Shown: piece by piece, positions 34,355 through 42,023 of the stretch
Numbering within the stretch: position 1 is the stretch's first letter
Layout of the letters: every line of letters begins with the position of its first letter
Assembly (NCBI RefSeq): GCF_000069185.1
Contig: NC_010397.1
Span: 434,001-498,000, forward strand
DNA from: Mycobacteroides abscessus ATCC 19977
Lineage (GTDB): Bacteria > Actinomycetota > Actinomycetes > Mycobacteriales > Mycobacteriaceae
DNA length: 64,000 bases
Direction of reading: 5' to 3'
Made by a program: the position numbers and the translations under genes
Notes under the pieces: generated by a model
The model's input: only the letters and a program-made list of their open reading frames with translations
Database searches by the model: none
Told to the model about the DNA's origin: nothing

Positions 34355-34371
34355 ATACCCCTACGGGGTAT
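34355..34371. promoter_or_regulatory. RicR/CsoR-type operator of the hydrolase gene
   Basis: ATACCCC-TAC-GGGGTAT, perfect arms; outermost copy on the right of the island. Confidence 0.82.
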
Positions 34372-34375
34372 ATGC

Positions 34376-34722
34376 ATAAAGTCGTTCAGGCCATCTTCGC
34401 AGGCACCGTGGAGCCGCTCCGGCCGCGCAGTTGGCCCATCAGTTAACGGATTTTGCCCCTATGCCGCCGTCAGCGCGGCACCGCGTTAGCGGATCGTGCC
34501 AGGCAATTCAGTGATCTGTGCACCTTCACACCCACTGCACGGGGCGATGTGTGCCTCGATCTAAGCGAGACATGACATCGGTATCCCCGTGGCCTAACCC
34601 ACGTCAGTGACATGTGTAGAACACCGGATTAGTTGGGCCACACCGTATACATGTAGCGAATGTGCCGAAGTGGAATCTCCAGAGATTCGCAGAAACTTAT
34701 TACTGATAACGGCCACAATGTG
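34376..34722. other. Right end of element, non-coding
   Basis: No gene seen. GC falls towards the right junction. TTACTGATAACGGCC at 34700-34714 resembles part of the left end (1728-1747). Confidence 0.5.
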
Positions 34723-34731
34723 TCTGTCACA
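34723..34731. other. Right junction (putative attR core)
   Basis: TCTGTCACA, sharing TCTGT-n-ACA with the left junction at 1637. TadA-like codons resume here. Confidence 0.5.
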
Positions 34732-34889
34732 TCAGGAGATTCACAAACTTCCGAAGACTGACCGAAATCGCGGTGGTGCGCAAGGGCGATGACGGGATCG
34801 CGCGAGTGATACCTGCGTGGAATATCGACGGCGGGCGCTGCCCCGGTGCGGAGCAGTTGGACGGATTGATCGCTCGGGGTGCGGTATGA
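34723..34889 (+). pseudogene. tadA: 3' remnant of tadA
   Basis: In frame with the tadB overlap, this stretch reads CHIRR...FRRLTEIAVVRKGDDGIARV and continues to a TGA at 34887, which matches the C-terminal end of mycobacterial TadA that is missing from the gene at 647. It has no start of its own. The tadA stop and tadB start share ATGA, showing that the original operon continued without a break. Confidence 0.88.
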
Positions 34890-35662
34890 CGCCGCAGGCC
34901 TTAGTGCTGCTCGCCGCCGCGTTGCTTCTGGTGCCGCAAAGGTATCGGCGGCTGGACCAGCCCGGGATGAGTCCGGTGCGCTGGACGGGGAAGCTGGTGG
35001 CGGCACCGCTGAGTGCGCTGGTGCTGACGGCTCTGTGGCTACTGCCACTGTCGGTGGTCGTGTCGGCTGTCGTGGTGGCCGGGACCGGTGCCCTGCGGTG
35101 GCGTAGGCGCCGCAGATCTCGCGTCGAATCGGAGGAGTTGGACTGCACGGCGTCCGGGCTCGATGTAGTTGTCGGCGAACTCAGGGTCGGGGCGCATCCT
35201 GTGCGGGCCTTTGAGATCGCCGCGGTCGAGCTGAACGGCGCGGCCGGCGAGGCATTCGCGGCGATCGCGGCACGAGCCCGCTTGGGAGTGAACGTAGATC
35301 GGGCCCTGCCGAGATCCGTTCCGGCGAGAGCGCAATGGAATCGGATCACCCGTAGCTGGTCACTGGCCCAGCGTCATGGTCTCGCGGTTGCCGACCTCCT
35401 CGACGCGTGCAGGGCGGATTTGCAGGAAAGACAGCAGTTCACCGCGCGCGTGAACGCCGGACTCGCCGGTCCCCGTGCGACCGCGGTCGTGCTGACGGGT
35501 CTACCGGTCGCGGGAATCGGGCTGGGACAGATGATCGGAGCCAGACCCCTCAGCGTGCTGTGCGCGGGTGGCGTGGGCGGCGCGTTGCTCGTTGTAGGGG
35601 TGACGCTGGCGTGTGCCGGCCTGCTGTGGGCCGACGCGATCACCGGGAAGGCGTTGCGGTGA
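34886..35662 (+). CDS. tadB: TadB-like Flp pilus membrane protein
   Basis: A 258-residue protein with hydrophobic segments near 1-20, 35-60 and two at the C-terminus, around a cytoplasmic T2SSF-like domain (ASGLDVVVGELRVGAHPVRAFEIAA). It forms the inner-membrane platform of the Flp pilus with TadC. ATG 34886 overlaps the tadA tail; its own stop overlaps tadC (GTGA). Because the operon promoter lies upstream of ssd/tadA, transcription into tadB must now cross 33 kb of foreign DNA or start in the element. Confidence 0.87.
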   Translation: MTPQALVLLAAALLLVPQRYRRLDQPGMSPVRWTGKLVAAPLSALVLTALWLLPLSVVVSAVVVAGTGALRWRRRRRSRVESEELDCTASGLDVVVGELRVGAHPVRAFEIAAVELNGAAGEAFAAIAARARLGVNVDRALPRSVPARAQWNRITRSWSLAQRHGLAVADLLDACRADLQERQQFTARVNAGLAGPRATAVVLTGLPVAGIGLGQMIGARPLSVLCAGGVGGALLVVGVTLACAGLLWADAITGKALR

Positions 35663-36243
35663 TCGCCGCGCTGCTGATGCTTGCCGCGGCGGTCTTGACC
35701 GCGCCCGGGGCATTGCGGGCCCGGGCGAGGATGTCACCCCATCGGCTTCCTGCTTCTTTCGAGCGGGACGACATCGAAAAGGGTTTGTTGGGAATGGCAT
35801 TCAGCCTCGACATGTTCGGTGTGTGTCTGCGGTCCGGGATGCCCGTCGCGACCGCGGCACTGGTGGTGGCTGCCGCGGCACCGGTGGAGCTGGCCCGAAT
35901 CCTCCGTCGAGCGGGGGAGATGCTTGCGCTGGGTGCACCGGCATCGACGGCATGGATGGACGCGGGCTCACCCGATGATCCGGGATACGAACAGCGCCAG
36001 GCGCTGACCAGACTGGCGCGGCGATCCGCCGACTCGGGAGTGGTCATGGCCGACGGCATCGCCTCATTGGCGGTGCAATGTCGTCGAGACGCGCTGGATT
36101 CCGCGGTGGCGACCGCGGAACGAGCCGGTGTGCTCATCGGGGCGCCACTGGGGCTGTGCTTTCTGCCATCTTTCATCTGCCTGGGCATCGTGCCTGTCGT
36201 CATGGGCTTGGCACGCGATGTGTTCCACAGCGGTGTGCTGTGA
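35659..36243 (+). CDS. tadC: TadC-like Flp pilus membrane protein
   Basis: A 194-residue T2SSF-domain protein from GTG 35659. The motif AFSLDMFGVCLRSGMPVATAALVVA and the paired C-terminal membrane helices (PLGLCFLPSFICLGIVPVVMGL) are typical of actinobacterial TadC. It overlaps tadB by 4 bp and works as its partner in the membrane platform. Confidence 0.87.
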   Translation: MIAALLMLAAAVLTAPGALRARARMSPHRLPASFERDDIEKGLLGMAFSLDMFGVCLRSGMPVATAALVVAAAAPVELARILRRAGEMLALGAPASTAWMDAGSPDDPGYEQRQALTRLARRSADSGVVMADGIASLAVQCRRDALDSAVATAERAGVLIGAPLGLCFLPSFICLGIVPVVMGLARDVFHSGVL

Positions 36244-36282
36244 CCTGCGGAGGGGCCGCAGGCCAACAAGGGAGGGAATCCA

Positions 36283-36489
36283 TTGATACACAACGGTATG
36301 TTGACCAAGGTGCGTCGGCGGCTCGTGGTAGTCGTCGAGTCAGAGGATGGCATGTCCACGGTCGAGTACGCGATCGGGACTATCGCGGCCGCGGCCTTCG
36401 GGGCAATTCTCTACACGGTGGTCACCGGAGACTCGATCGTCAGTGCGCTCACCAACATCATTGCGCGTGCACTCAACACCAGCGTCTAG
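36283..36489 (+). CDS. Flp-type pilin (DUF4244)
   Basis: A 68-residue small pilin. The prepilin site is EDG|MSTVEYAIG, with Glu at +5 of the mature protein, followed by a hydrophobic helix (GTIAAAAFGAILYTVV). TTG 36283 is 7 bases after GGGAGGG; ATG 36298 is an alternative. It corresponds to Rv3656c and would be the major pilus subunit. Confidence 0.85.
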   Translation: MIHNGMLTKVRRRLVVVVESEDGMSTVEYAIGTIAAAAFGAILYTVVTGDSIVSALTNIIARALNTSV

Positions 36490-36815
36490 ACGGAGATGCG
36501 GGAGCCGTCACGGTCGAGGCCGCGTTCGGCGTCGCGGCGTTGGTGGCGGTGCTGGTGATGTGTGCAGCCGGAATTCAGGCGGTGTCGATGCAGGTGCACT
36601 GTGTGGATGCTTCTCGTGAGGCAGCGCGACTGGCTGCGCGTGGTGACGACGCCGATGCGCGAACGGTGGCGCGTCGCCTCGCGCCACCGGGGGCGACGGT
36701 TGAGGTTCGCCGCGACGGCGGCTATGTGGTGGCACGGGTTGCGGCGACGAGCAGGTTGCTCCCTGCTATTGCGATTGCCGCCGAGTCAATTTCGGCGATG
36801 GAACCCGAGGGCTGA
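36489..36815 (+). CDS. TadE-like minor pilin, no normal start codon
   Basis: The frame DGDAGAVTVEAAFGVAALVAVLVMC is a clear TadE pilin-like start: the Gly-Ala-x-Thr-Val-Glu site and a membrane helix. The rest (about 70 residues, MQVHCVDASREAARLAARGDD...) fits Rv3655c. Yet between 36243 and the helix no ATG, GTG or TTG occurs in this frame. An ATG with GGAG just before it lies at 36496 in another frame, so a one-base loss near the start, a rare start codon or frameshifting from the pilin gene must be considered. The true start is unknown. Confidence 0.75.
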   Translation, partial: DGDAGAVTVEAAFGVAALVAVLVMCAAGIQAVSMQVHCVDASREAARLAARGDDADARTVARRLAPPGATVEVRRDGGYVVARVAATSRLLPAIAIAAESISAMEPEG

Positions 36816-37158
36816 CGGCGGCGCGGCGACCATCATCGCGGTGGCGATGATTGCGGTGCTGTTGGCGCTGACCGCCGGGGGTGCCGCGGTGGGATCGGCC
36901 GTGGTGGCGCGGCACCGGGCTCAGGCCGCCGCAGACCTGTCGGCGCTGGCGGGGGCGCAGCACGCCCTCTACGGCGTCACGCCCGCGTGCGCGGAGGCCG
37001 GTGCGGTGGCCCGGCGGATGGGCGCGGTGGTGGCCGGCTGCACGGTCGAAGACCTGGATGTTGTTGTTGCCGTCAGTGTTCCGGTGATGCTGGGCCGTTT
37101 CGGCGCACGACCTGCCCGGGCGGCAGCCCGCGCGGGGCCGATCGGCGAGGGTGGGTGA
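36775..37158 (+). CDS. TadE-like pseudopilin (Rv3654c type)
   Basis: About 127 residues. DGGAATIIAVAMIAVLLALTAGGAAVGSAVVARHRAQAAADLSALAGAQ is the conserved front of Rv3654c-type proteins (quoted in parts: GGAATII, then RHRAQAAADLSALA). One membrane helix and three cysteines. TTG 36775 is a possible start inside the tadE gene; a later one cannot be ruled out. Last gene of the tad/flp operon. Confidence 0.78.
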   Translation: MPPSQFRRWNPRADGGAATIIAVAMIAVLLALTAGGAAVGSAVVARHRAQAAADLSALAGAQHALYGVTPACAEAGAVARRMGAVVAGCTVEDLDVVVAVSVPVMLGRFGARPARAAARAGPIGEGG

Positions 37159-37185
37159 CGGTAGTACCGATCAGCGCTTGGCTGT

Positions 37186-37803
37186 CTACCGCGAGTCTAG
37201 ATAAGGAGCTACCGCGGCGTAGAAGATCTCGACGTGGATATCGACCATGTGCTGGCGGTCCAGATCGGGGCGGGAGCGCCACCAATGTCCCAGCCGTTCG
37301 GCTGCCCCGGACATTGCATGCGAGAGTCCTTCGGCGAAAAGCTTGGGTATGTCGGGATGATCCTTGGTGATCAGTGCGTAGGTCGTCTCGATGTTGCCCA
37401 GGCGCAGCGCGGACAGTTCGTCACGTGACTCGGCGGGCAGCACCGCGGCGCTGCCGTAAATAAGCTCCCAGCGCTCGGGATGAGTCTCCAAGAGTTCATA
37501 GAACAGGTCGGCGGCGGCGGCGAACTGCTCACGCACGGCCTGCGTCGGATCCGCTCGCTGCACCAGGGCCTGCGCGAAGTCGGCTTGGGCTCGCCGGGCA
37601 CAGGCCAGATAGGCCCCGTCCTTGGTTTTGAAGTGGCGGTAGGCGATGGGCTTGGTGACGCCCGCGGCTTGAGCAATGTCACTCAACGACACTGCGGCGA
37701 AGCCGCGTTCAAAGAACAGCTGCTCAGCGGCGTCCAGCAAGTGCGCGTGGCGCTCTGCCCACGGTCGGCGCGATGCCGCGCCGGACGTTGGGCCTTTCTG
37801 CAT
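37186..37803 (-). CDS. TetR-family regulator of the mmpS-mmpL pair
   Basis: A 205-residue TetR protein. The HTH is at 29-58: SLSDIAQAAGVTKPIAYRHFKTKDG. The ligand domain has a TetR_C-like helical make-up. It is divergent from mmpS-mmpL with two palindromes in between, as in other mycobacterial TetR-MmpL pairs, where the regulator represses the exporter until a ligand or drug binds. Confidence 0.88.
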   Translation of the reverse strand: MQKGPTSGAASRRPWAERHAHLLDAAEQLFFERGFAAVSLSDIAQAAGVTKPIAYRHFKTKDGAYLACARRAQADFAQALVQRADPTQAVREQFAAAADLFYELLETHPERWELIYGSAAVLPAESRDELSALRLGNIETTYALITKDHPDIPKLFAEGLSHAMSGAAERLGHWWRSRPDLDRQHMVDIHVEIFYAAVAPYLDSR

Positions 37804-37823
37804 GAGTCAACATCCTAGCCGAC

Positions 37824-37865
37824 TTGTTACTTCGGGTAACAAGAGCTATGTTACCGAAGGTAACA
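37824..37865. promoter_or_regulatory. Twin TetR operator
   Basis: TTGTTAC-ttcgg-GTAACAA (37824-37842) and TGTTACC-gaa-GGTAACA (37849-37865). The two palindromes are themselves mirror-related, and lie between the TetR gene and mmpS. Confidence 0.82.
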
Positions 37866-37901
37866 ACGAGATGTGTGCCGTTCAACCCTGAGGAGCCTGC
37901 G

Positions 37902-38012
37902 ATGAGTGGGGGATTCCGTGTACGGGGATACCTCCCCGGGCAGGTAACGAGCGCCGAGGAGGATTGCGTGTCCGCTGTTCTTACCGTCCCGGCCGGAGGT
38001 GCTCAGCGATGA
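37902..38012 (+). CDS. Possible 36-residue leader ORF of mmpS
   Basis: ATG 37902 has a GAGGAG site and the frame (MSGGFRVRGYLPGQ...) ends in TGA overlapping the mmpS ATG (ATGA at 38009). Position and coupling suggest a leader peptide or a small real protein; composition cannot decide. Confidence 0.4.
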   Translation: MSGGFRVRGYLPGQVTSAEEDCVSAVLTVPAGGAQR

Positions 38013-38470
38013 GCCGACGCAAGCGATCAAAAGGTCAAGCCGGCCGAATTCTGGGCGCGTTGTGGATGCCCCTGGTGGCAGTGATCGTCATCGCGGTCGT
38101 GGGTTTCGGGGTCAACCGGATTCGGGAGAAGTCGCAGGCCATAAGCCATCCGCCGACGACGCGTCCGATTCCGGCCACGGTGGTCCAGATCAATCCCAAG
38201 AACGTCACCTATGAGGTGTTCGGCAATCTGGGAACTAGCGGGAAAGTGTCCTATGCCAATCTCAATAGCGAACCCGTCGACGTCGTGCTGACGTCACTGC
38301 CATGGTCGGTTTCGGAGACCACGATGTCGTCGGCGGCTTCATTGAGCCTGGTCGCACAGGTGGATGGGGATTCGCTGGGATGCCGTATCCGCGTCAACGG
38401 TGAGGTCCGTGAGGAACAGGTCGTCAACCACACCGGCGCCGCGGTCGCATGCACGGTGACGGCAGCATGA
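38009..38470 (+). CDS. MmpS-family accessory protein
   Basis: A 153-residue MmpS protein: a membrane helix (LWMPLVAVIVIAVVGFGV, about 15-33) and an outer beta-sandwich with VTYEVFGNLGTSGKVSYANLNSEP and the paired-Cys end (LGCRIRVNGEVREEQVVNHTGAAVACTV). GGAGG precedes the ATG. It overlaps the mmpL gene (ATGA) and works as the periplasmic partner of the transporter. Confidence 0.92.
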   Translation: MSRRKRSKGQAGRILGALWMPLVAVIVIAVVGFGVNRIREKSQAISHPPTTRPIPATVVQINPKNVTYEVFGNLGTSGKVSYANLNSEPVDVVLTSLPWSVSETTMSSAASLSLVAQVDGDSLGCRIRVNGEVREEQVVNHTGAAVACTVTAA

Positions 38471-41397
38471 CCTCGGGACAGCAGCCGCCGCAGGATGCGG
38501 ACACCGGGCCGGTGCTGGTGCCGCCCACCCCGCCGGTAGTGAAGGAACCTGAAAAGCGCCCTGGGCCAGCGCGATTGCTACGTGTACTGGCGATCCCGGT
38601 GGTGATCTTCTGGGTCGCCGCCGCCGCTGCCCTGAATATTTTTGTGCCCACCCTGGAAGAGACGACCGCGGCCAACGCCAAAGCGATGATTCCGCGGGAT
38701 GCGCCCTCGTCTGCCGCCGCCATCACGCAGGGGCAAGACTTCCAGGAGTCCGATTACACCAGCATGGCCGTGGTGGTACTGGAGGCGCAGGGTCGTCAGC
38801 TCGGCGAGCAGGACCACAAGTATTACGACGAGATGGTTCGTCGGCTGCTGGACGACAAAGAGCACGTGCAATCGCTGATGAACCTGTGGGGTGACCCCGT
38901 CACCAGGTCGGGCCAGCAGAGCGCGGACGCACAGGCCGCAACGCTGACAGTGCGGCCCACCGGCGATCTGGGGGACGCCGACTCGAACAGGTCCATCAAG
39001 GCCATCCGCGGCATTATCGAGAAGCTCGACAAGGACAAGCCCGAGGGACTCACGGTCTACGTGAGCGGCCCGGCGCCCCTGGCCTCCGACACGCTCAACG
39101 CCGCCGACGAGAGCATGGTCACGCTGACCATCGTCACCATCGTCGTGATCATCGCGATGCTGTTGATCGCATATCGCTCTATCACCCGGGCGATCATTCC
39201 GCTGTTCGGTGTGTTGATCACGCTGGCCACCGCTCGTGGCGTGGTCTCGCTGCTGGTCGAAAACCACGTCATCGGCATCTCGTCGTTCGCCATGAATATG
39301 GCGGTGTCTTTGGTTCTCGGTGTGGCTACCGATTACGGCATCTTCTATCTCGGCCGCTTTCAGGAGGCCCGGCGTGCCGGAGAGGACCGCGAGTCCGCGT
39401 ACTACACCTCGGTGCGCAGTGTGGCCCACGTTGTGCTGGGGTCGGGCATCGCGATATCCGGTGCGTGCTTGTGCCTGAGCCTGACCACTCTGGACTACTT
39501 CCGGACCTTGGGCCCACCGTGTTTCGTGGCAATGGTTGTCGCCGTGATCGCGGCGCTTACGCTGGGTCCGGCACTGCTGACACTGGGTAGCAAGGTGCCC
39601 TGGCTGTCGGAGCCGGCCAAGACCAGTCCGGCCTGGCGCAAGTTGGGTACGGCGATCGCCAAGTGGCCGGCGGCGATGATCGCGGTTGCGGCCCTGGTGA
39701 TCCCGCTGTGCATCGCCAACCTGGCCAACTACACGGTGAGCTACAACGATCGCGATTACGCGCCCAAGAGCGTCGAGTCGTCTCGTGGGTATGACGCAGC
39801 GGATCGCCATTTCCAGCCGAGTCAGCTCTCCATCGATACGCTGTACATCAAGGCCGACCACGATATGCGCAACACCACCGACATGATCAGCCTGGATCGC
39901 GTCGCCAAAAATATCGTGCGCACACCGGGTATTTCGATGGTGCAGAGCATCACCCGACCCAATGGCCGGCCCTTGGAACACGCCTCACTGCCGTATGCGA
40001 TGGGTTCGATGGGAACCAAGATCGGTCAGAACCTGGGATTTTTGAAGGACCGTGTGGCCGATATCGACACCATGGCTGCCCGGATGGGCGACATGATGGA
40101 GTCGAGCAAGAAGATGGCGGACATCACCGGTCAGCTTTCCGCGGGAACGCAGATGTCCGTTGAAGCGTCCAGGGGCCTGAAGGCCGCGATGGAGAAGACG
40201 CGCGACAACTTGGCCAACTTCGACGACTTCTTCCGTCCGATACGTAATTACTTGTATTGGGAGCCGCACTGCTTCGATATCCCGATGTGTTGGGCCATGC
40301 GCTCATTGAACGAATCGGTCGACAATATCGATGAGGCGACCTCGCAGCTGGGACCGATGGTCGATGGTTTGAGCATGGTCGATGCGGCCACTCCGCAGAT
40401 GATTACTCAGCTCAACGCGATGGTGCAGAACATGGCCGTCATGCAGCAGCTGACGCTGACCATGCAGAGCCTATTTCATGCCACCATCGCGCAGCTCGAG
40501 CCGATGATCAATCCGATGGTCGACATGGGCAAGGCCTTCGACAACGCCAAGAACGACGATTTCTTCTTCATGCCCCCGGAGTCCTTCAACACCAAGGACT
40601 TTCAGACTGGAATGAAGTTCATGATGACGCCTGACGGCAAGGGCGCCCGCATCTTGATCTACCACCAGGGCGAGGCCATGAGCCCGGAAGGCATCGATCA
40701 GATCCAGCGTGCCGAGGCCGCCGCACACGAGGCAATCAAGGGGACGTCGCTGTCGAATGTCGATCTGCTGGTGGCTGGCGCGTCTGCGAATTACCGTGAT
40801 GTTCAAGCTTTTTCCATGAATGACATCCTCACCATGATGCTGGCCACATTCGGGCTGGTGTTCCTGATCGTCATGGTCATCACGCGGACCCTGGCCGGTT
40901 CGGTGATCGTGCTGATCACTGTGGTGCTGTCCTTCCTCGGGTCGCTCGGGCTGGCAGCGTTCATCTGGGAAACCCTGATCGGCATCGAGTTGCATTGGCT
41001 CACACTGCCCATCGCATTCATCGTGCTCGTCGGGGTGGGGTGCGACTACAACCTGCTGCTGCTCTCCCGGTATCGCGAGGAGCTATCTGCGGGTATTCGT
41101 ACGGGCCTGATCCGCACCATCGCCGGATCCGGCAACGTCGCCGTCACCGCCGCGTTCGTACTCGCCGGAACCATGCTCGCGATGCTCTCCAGCGATGTGG
41201 TCAACATCGGGCAAGCCGGATCCACCATCTGCATCGGACTGATCTTCGACATGATGATCGTGCGACTGTTCTTGGTCATGCCGTTGGCCCGAATCCTCGG
41301 CCCGTGGTTCTGGTGGCCGCAAAAGCTGCCCACTCCCAAACGTGCCACGTTCAGGGATAAGCCCGAAGCCGGCGAGCCGGTGACCACACGGATCTGA
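38467..41397 (+). CDS. MmpL-family RND transporter
   Basis: A 976-residue MmpL protein with two halves, each a membrane helix, a large outer loop and five more helices. The proton-relay Asp-Tyr pairs are in GVATDYGIFYLGRFQEAR (first half) and GVGCDYNLLLLSRYREE (second half). The second loop is long and Met-rich with a helical hairpin (AARMGDMMESSKKMADITGQL), as in MmpL4/5-type siderophore or drug exporters. Substrate unknown; lipids, siderophores or drugs are possible. Control by the divergent TetR is likely. Confidence 0.93.
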   Translation: MTSGQQPPQDADTGPVLVPPTPPVVKEPEKRPGPARLLRVLAIPVVIFWVAAAAALNIFVPTLEETTAANAKAMIPRDAPSSAAAITQGQDFQESDYTSMAVVVLEAQGRQLGEQDHKYYDEMVRRLLDDKEHVQSLMNLWGDPVTRSGQQSADAQAATLTVRPTGDLGDADSNRSIKAIRGIIEKLDKDKPEGLTVYVSGPAPLASDTLNAADESMVTLTIVTIVVIIAMLLIAYRSITRAIIPLFGVLITLATARGVVSLLVENHVIGISSFAMNMAVSLVLGVATDYGIFYLGRFQEARRAGEDRESAYYTSVRSVAHVVLGSGIAISGACLCLSLTTLDYFRTLGPPCFVAMVVAVIAALTLGPALLTLGSKVPWLSEPAKTSPAWRKLGTAIAKWPAAMIAVAALVIPLCIANLANYTVSYNDRDYAPKSVESSRGYDAADRHFQPSQLSIDTLYIKADHDMRNTTDMISLDRVAKNIVRTPGISMVQSITRPNGRPLEHASLPYAMGSMGTKIGQNLGFLKDRVADIDTMAARMGDMMESSKKMADITGQLSAGTQMSVEASRGLKAAMEKTRDNLANFDDFFRPIRNYLYWEPHCFDIPMCWAMRSLNESVDNIDEATSQLGPMVDGLSMVDAATPQMITQLNAMVQNMAVMQQLTLTMQSLFHATIAQLEPMINPMVDMGKAFDNAKNDDFFFMPPESFNTKDFQTGMKFMMTPDGKGARILIYHQGEAMSPEGIDQIQRAEAAAHEAIKGTSLSNVDLLVAGASANYRDVQAFSMNDILTMMLATFGLVFLIVMVITRTLAGSVIVLITVVLSFLGSLGLAAFIWETLIGIELHWLTLPIAFIVLVGVGCDYNLLLLSRYREELSAGIRTGLIRTIAGSGNVAVTAAFVLAGTMLAMLSSDVVNIGQAGSTICIGLIFDMMIVRLFLVMPLARILGPWFWWPQKLPTPKRATFRDKPEAGEPVTTRI

Positions 41398-41494
41398 CGG
41401 ACCATCAGTCGCGGGCCACGGCAGAAAGTGGTCCGCGACTGGGGCGTTTGCGATCACCCCGCAGCACCTTTCGGCGCCATTGCCGGGACGGTGA

Positions 41495-41504
41495 TGTATA
41501 TGCA
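41495..41504. promoter_or_regulatory. MarR operator, site 1
   Basis: TGTATATGCA (extended TGTATATGCAACA) 11 bases upstream of the MarR gene; the reverse complement of the longer form differs by one base from the site before the next gene at 41993. Confidence 0.65.
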
Positions 41505-41515
41505 ACAATAGTTCC

Positions 41516-41956
41516 ATGGTCACTGACGCCGTCGATGAGATCGTGAGCAACTGCCTGGCGGTTCGGGTCCGGCTGCTCGGCCGGGCCATCACGAGTGTCT
41601 ATGACCACGCCCTCGAGGGTCATGGTGTGAGCATTGCCCAGATCAATCTGATGGCCGCTCTGGGCAGGATCGGCCCCTGCTCACCGGCGCGCATCGGCGA
41701 GGTTTTACAGCTGGAGCGGTCGACGGTCAGTCGCAACGTGGGTCTGTTGATCAGGCGCGGTTGGGTGGAGGCCGTGGCATCGGATGCCAAGGGAGTCCGC
41801 GAGGTAGCGCTGACCTCGTCGGGGGGCGAAAAGATCGAGACCGTGATGCCCGAGTGGCGGCGAGCGCAGGAAGAGGCCGCCCTGATCCTCGGGTCCGGTG
41901 GTATCAAATCCGTCCGGACTCTGGCGGCCAATTTCGGACTACCGTCCGGCGATTAG
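41516..41956 (+). CDS. MarR-family regulator
   Basis: A 146-residue winged-helix protein: SPARIGEVLQLERSTVSRNVGLLIRRGWVEAVASDAKGVREVALTSSG is the MarR HTH and wing (about 62-108). Long dimer helices flank it. It is followed by an NmrA-like gene on the same strand, and matching TGTATA palindromes before both genes suggest it controls itself and that gene. Confidence 0.87.
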   Translation: MVTDAVDEIVSNCLAVRVRLLGRAITSVYDHALEGHGVSIAQINLMAALGRIGPCSPARIGEVLQLERSTVSRNVGLLIRRGWVEAVASDAKGVREVALTSSGGEKIETVMPEWRRAQEEAALILGSGGIKSVRTLAANFGLPSGD

Positions 41957-41992
41957 TGGTCAACAGGGGCCGCCCCTGCTGCCGCATCTAAA

Positions 41993-42005
41993 TGTTGTAT
42001 ATACA
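41993..42005. promoter_or_regulatory. MarR operator, site 2
   Basis: TGTTGTATATACA, with the perfect palindrome TGTATATACA at its end, 18 bases before the NmrA-like gene; pairs with site 1 at 41495. Confidence 0.65.
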
Positions 42006-42023
42006 CCTTAGGAGCACACCGCA

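Larger units (their letters stand above)
1637..34727. mobile_element. ~33.1 kb integrative element/genomic island inserted in tadA
   Basis: TadA homology breaks at about 1636 and resumes at about 34723 in the correct frame and order, directly upstream of tadB. Everything between has no place in the conserved tad/flp locus. The block contains a Tn554-type recombinase trio (9008-12895), defence-type genes on the left and copper-resistance genes on the right. The two edges share the short core TCTGT followed one base later by ACA. No long terminal inverted repeat is visible, which suits Tn554-family elements, known to insert by tyrosine recombinases without typical target duplications. The block may be composite (see the 41-bp repeat at 12.9/16.9 kb). 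Borders are good to a few bases; the responsible recombinase is inferred. Confidence 0.8.

Noticed and set aside
17074..34371. A CsoR/RicR or MymT gene inside the island
   Set aside because: Looked for short DUF156 proteins and Cys-rich metallothioneins in the gaps; none found.
1637..34727. Prophage
   Set aside because: No capsid, tail, terminase or lysis genes; Gp37/Gp68-like and XRE-ImmA genes also occur in transposons and islands.
38578..39981. 467-codon open frame antisense to mmpL
   Set aside because: His/Arg/Gly-rich composition typical of a frame opposite a high-GC gene; the plus-strand MmpL motifs are unmistakable.
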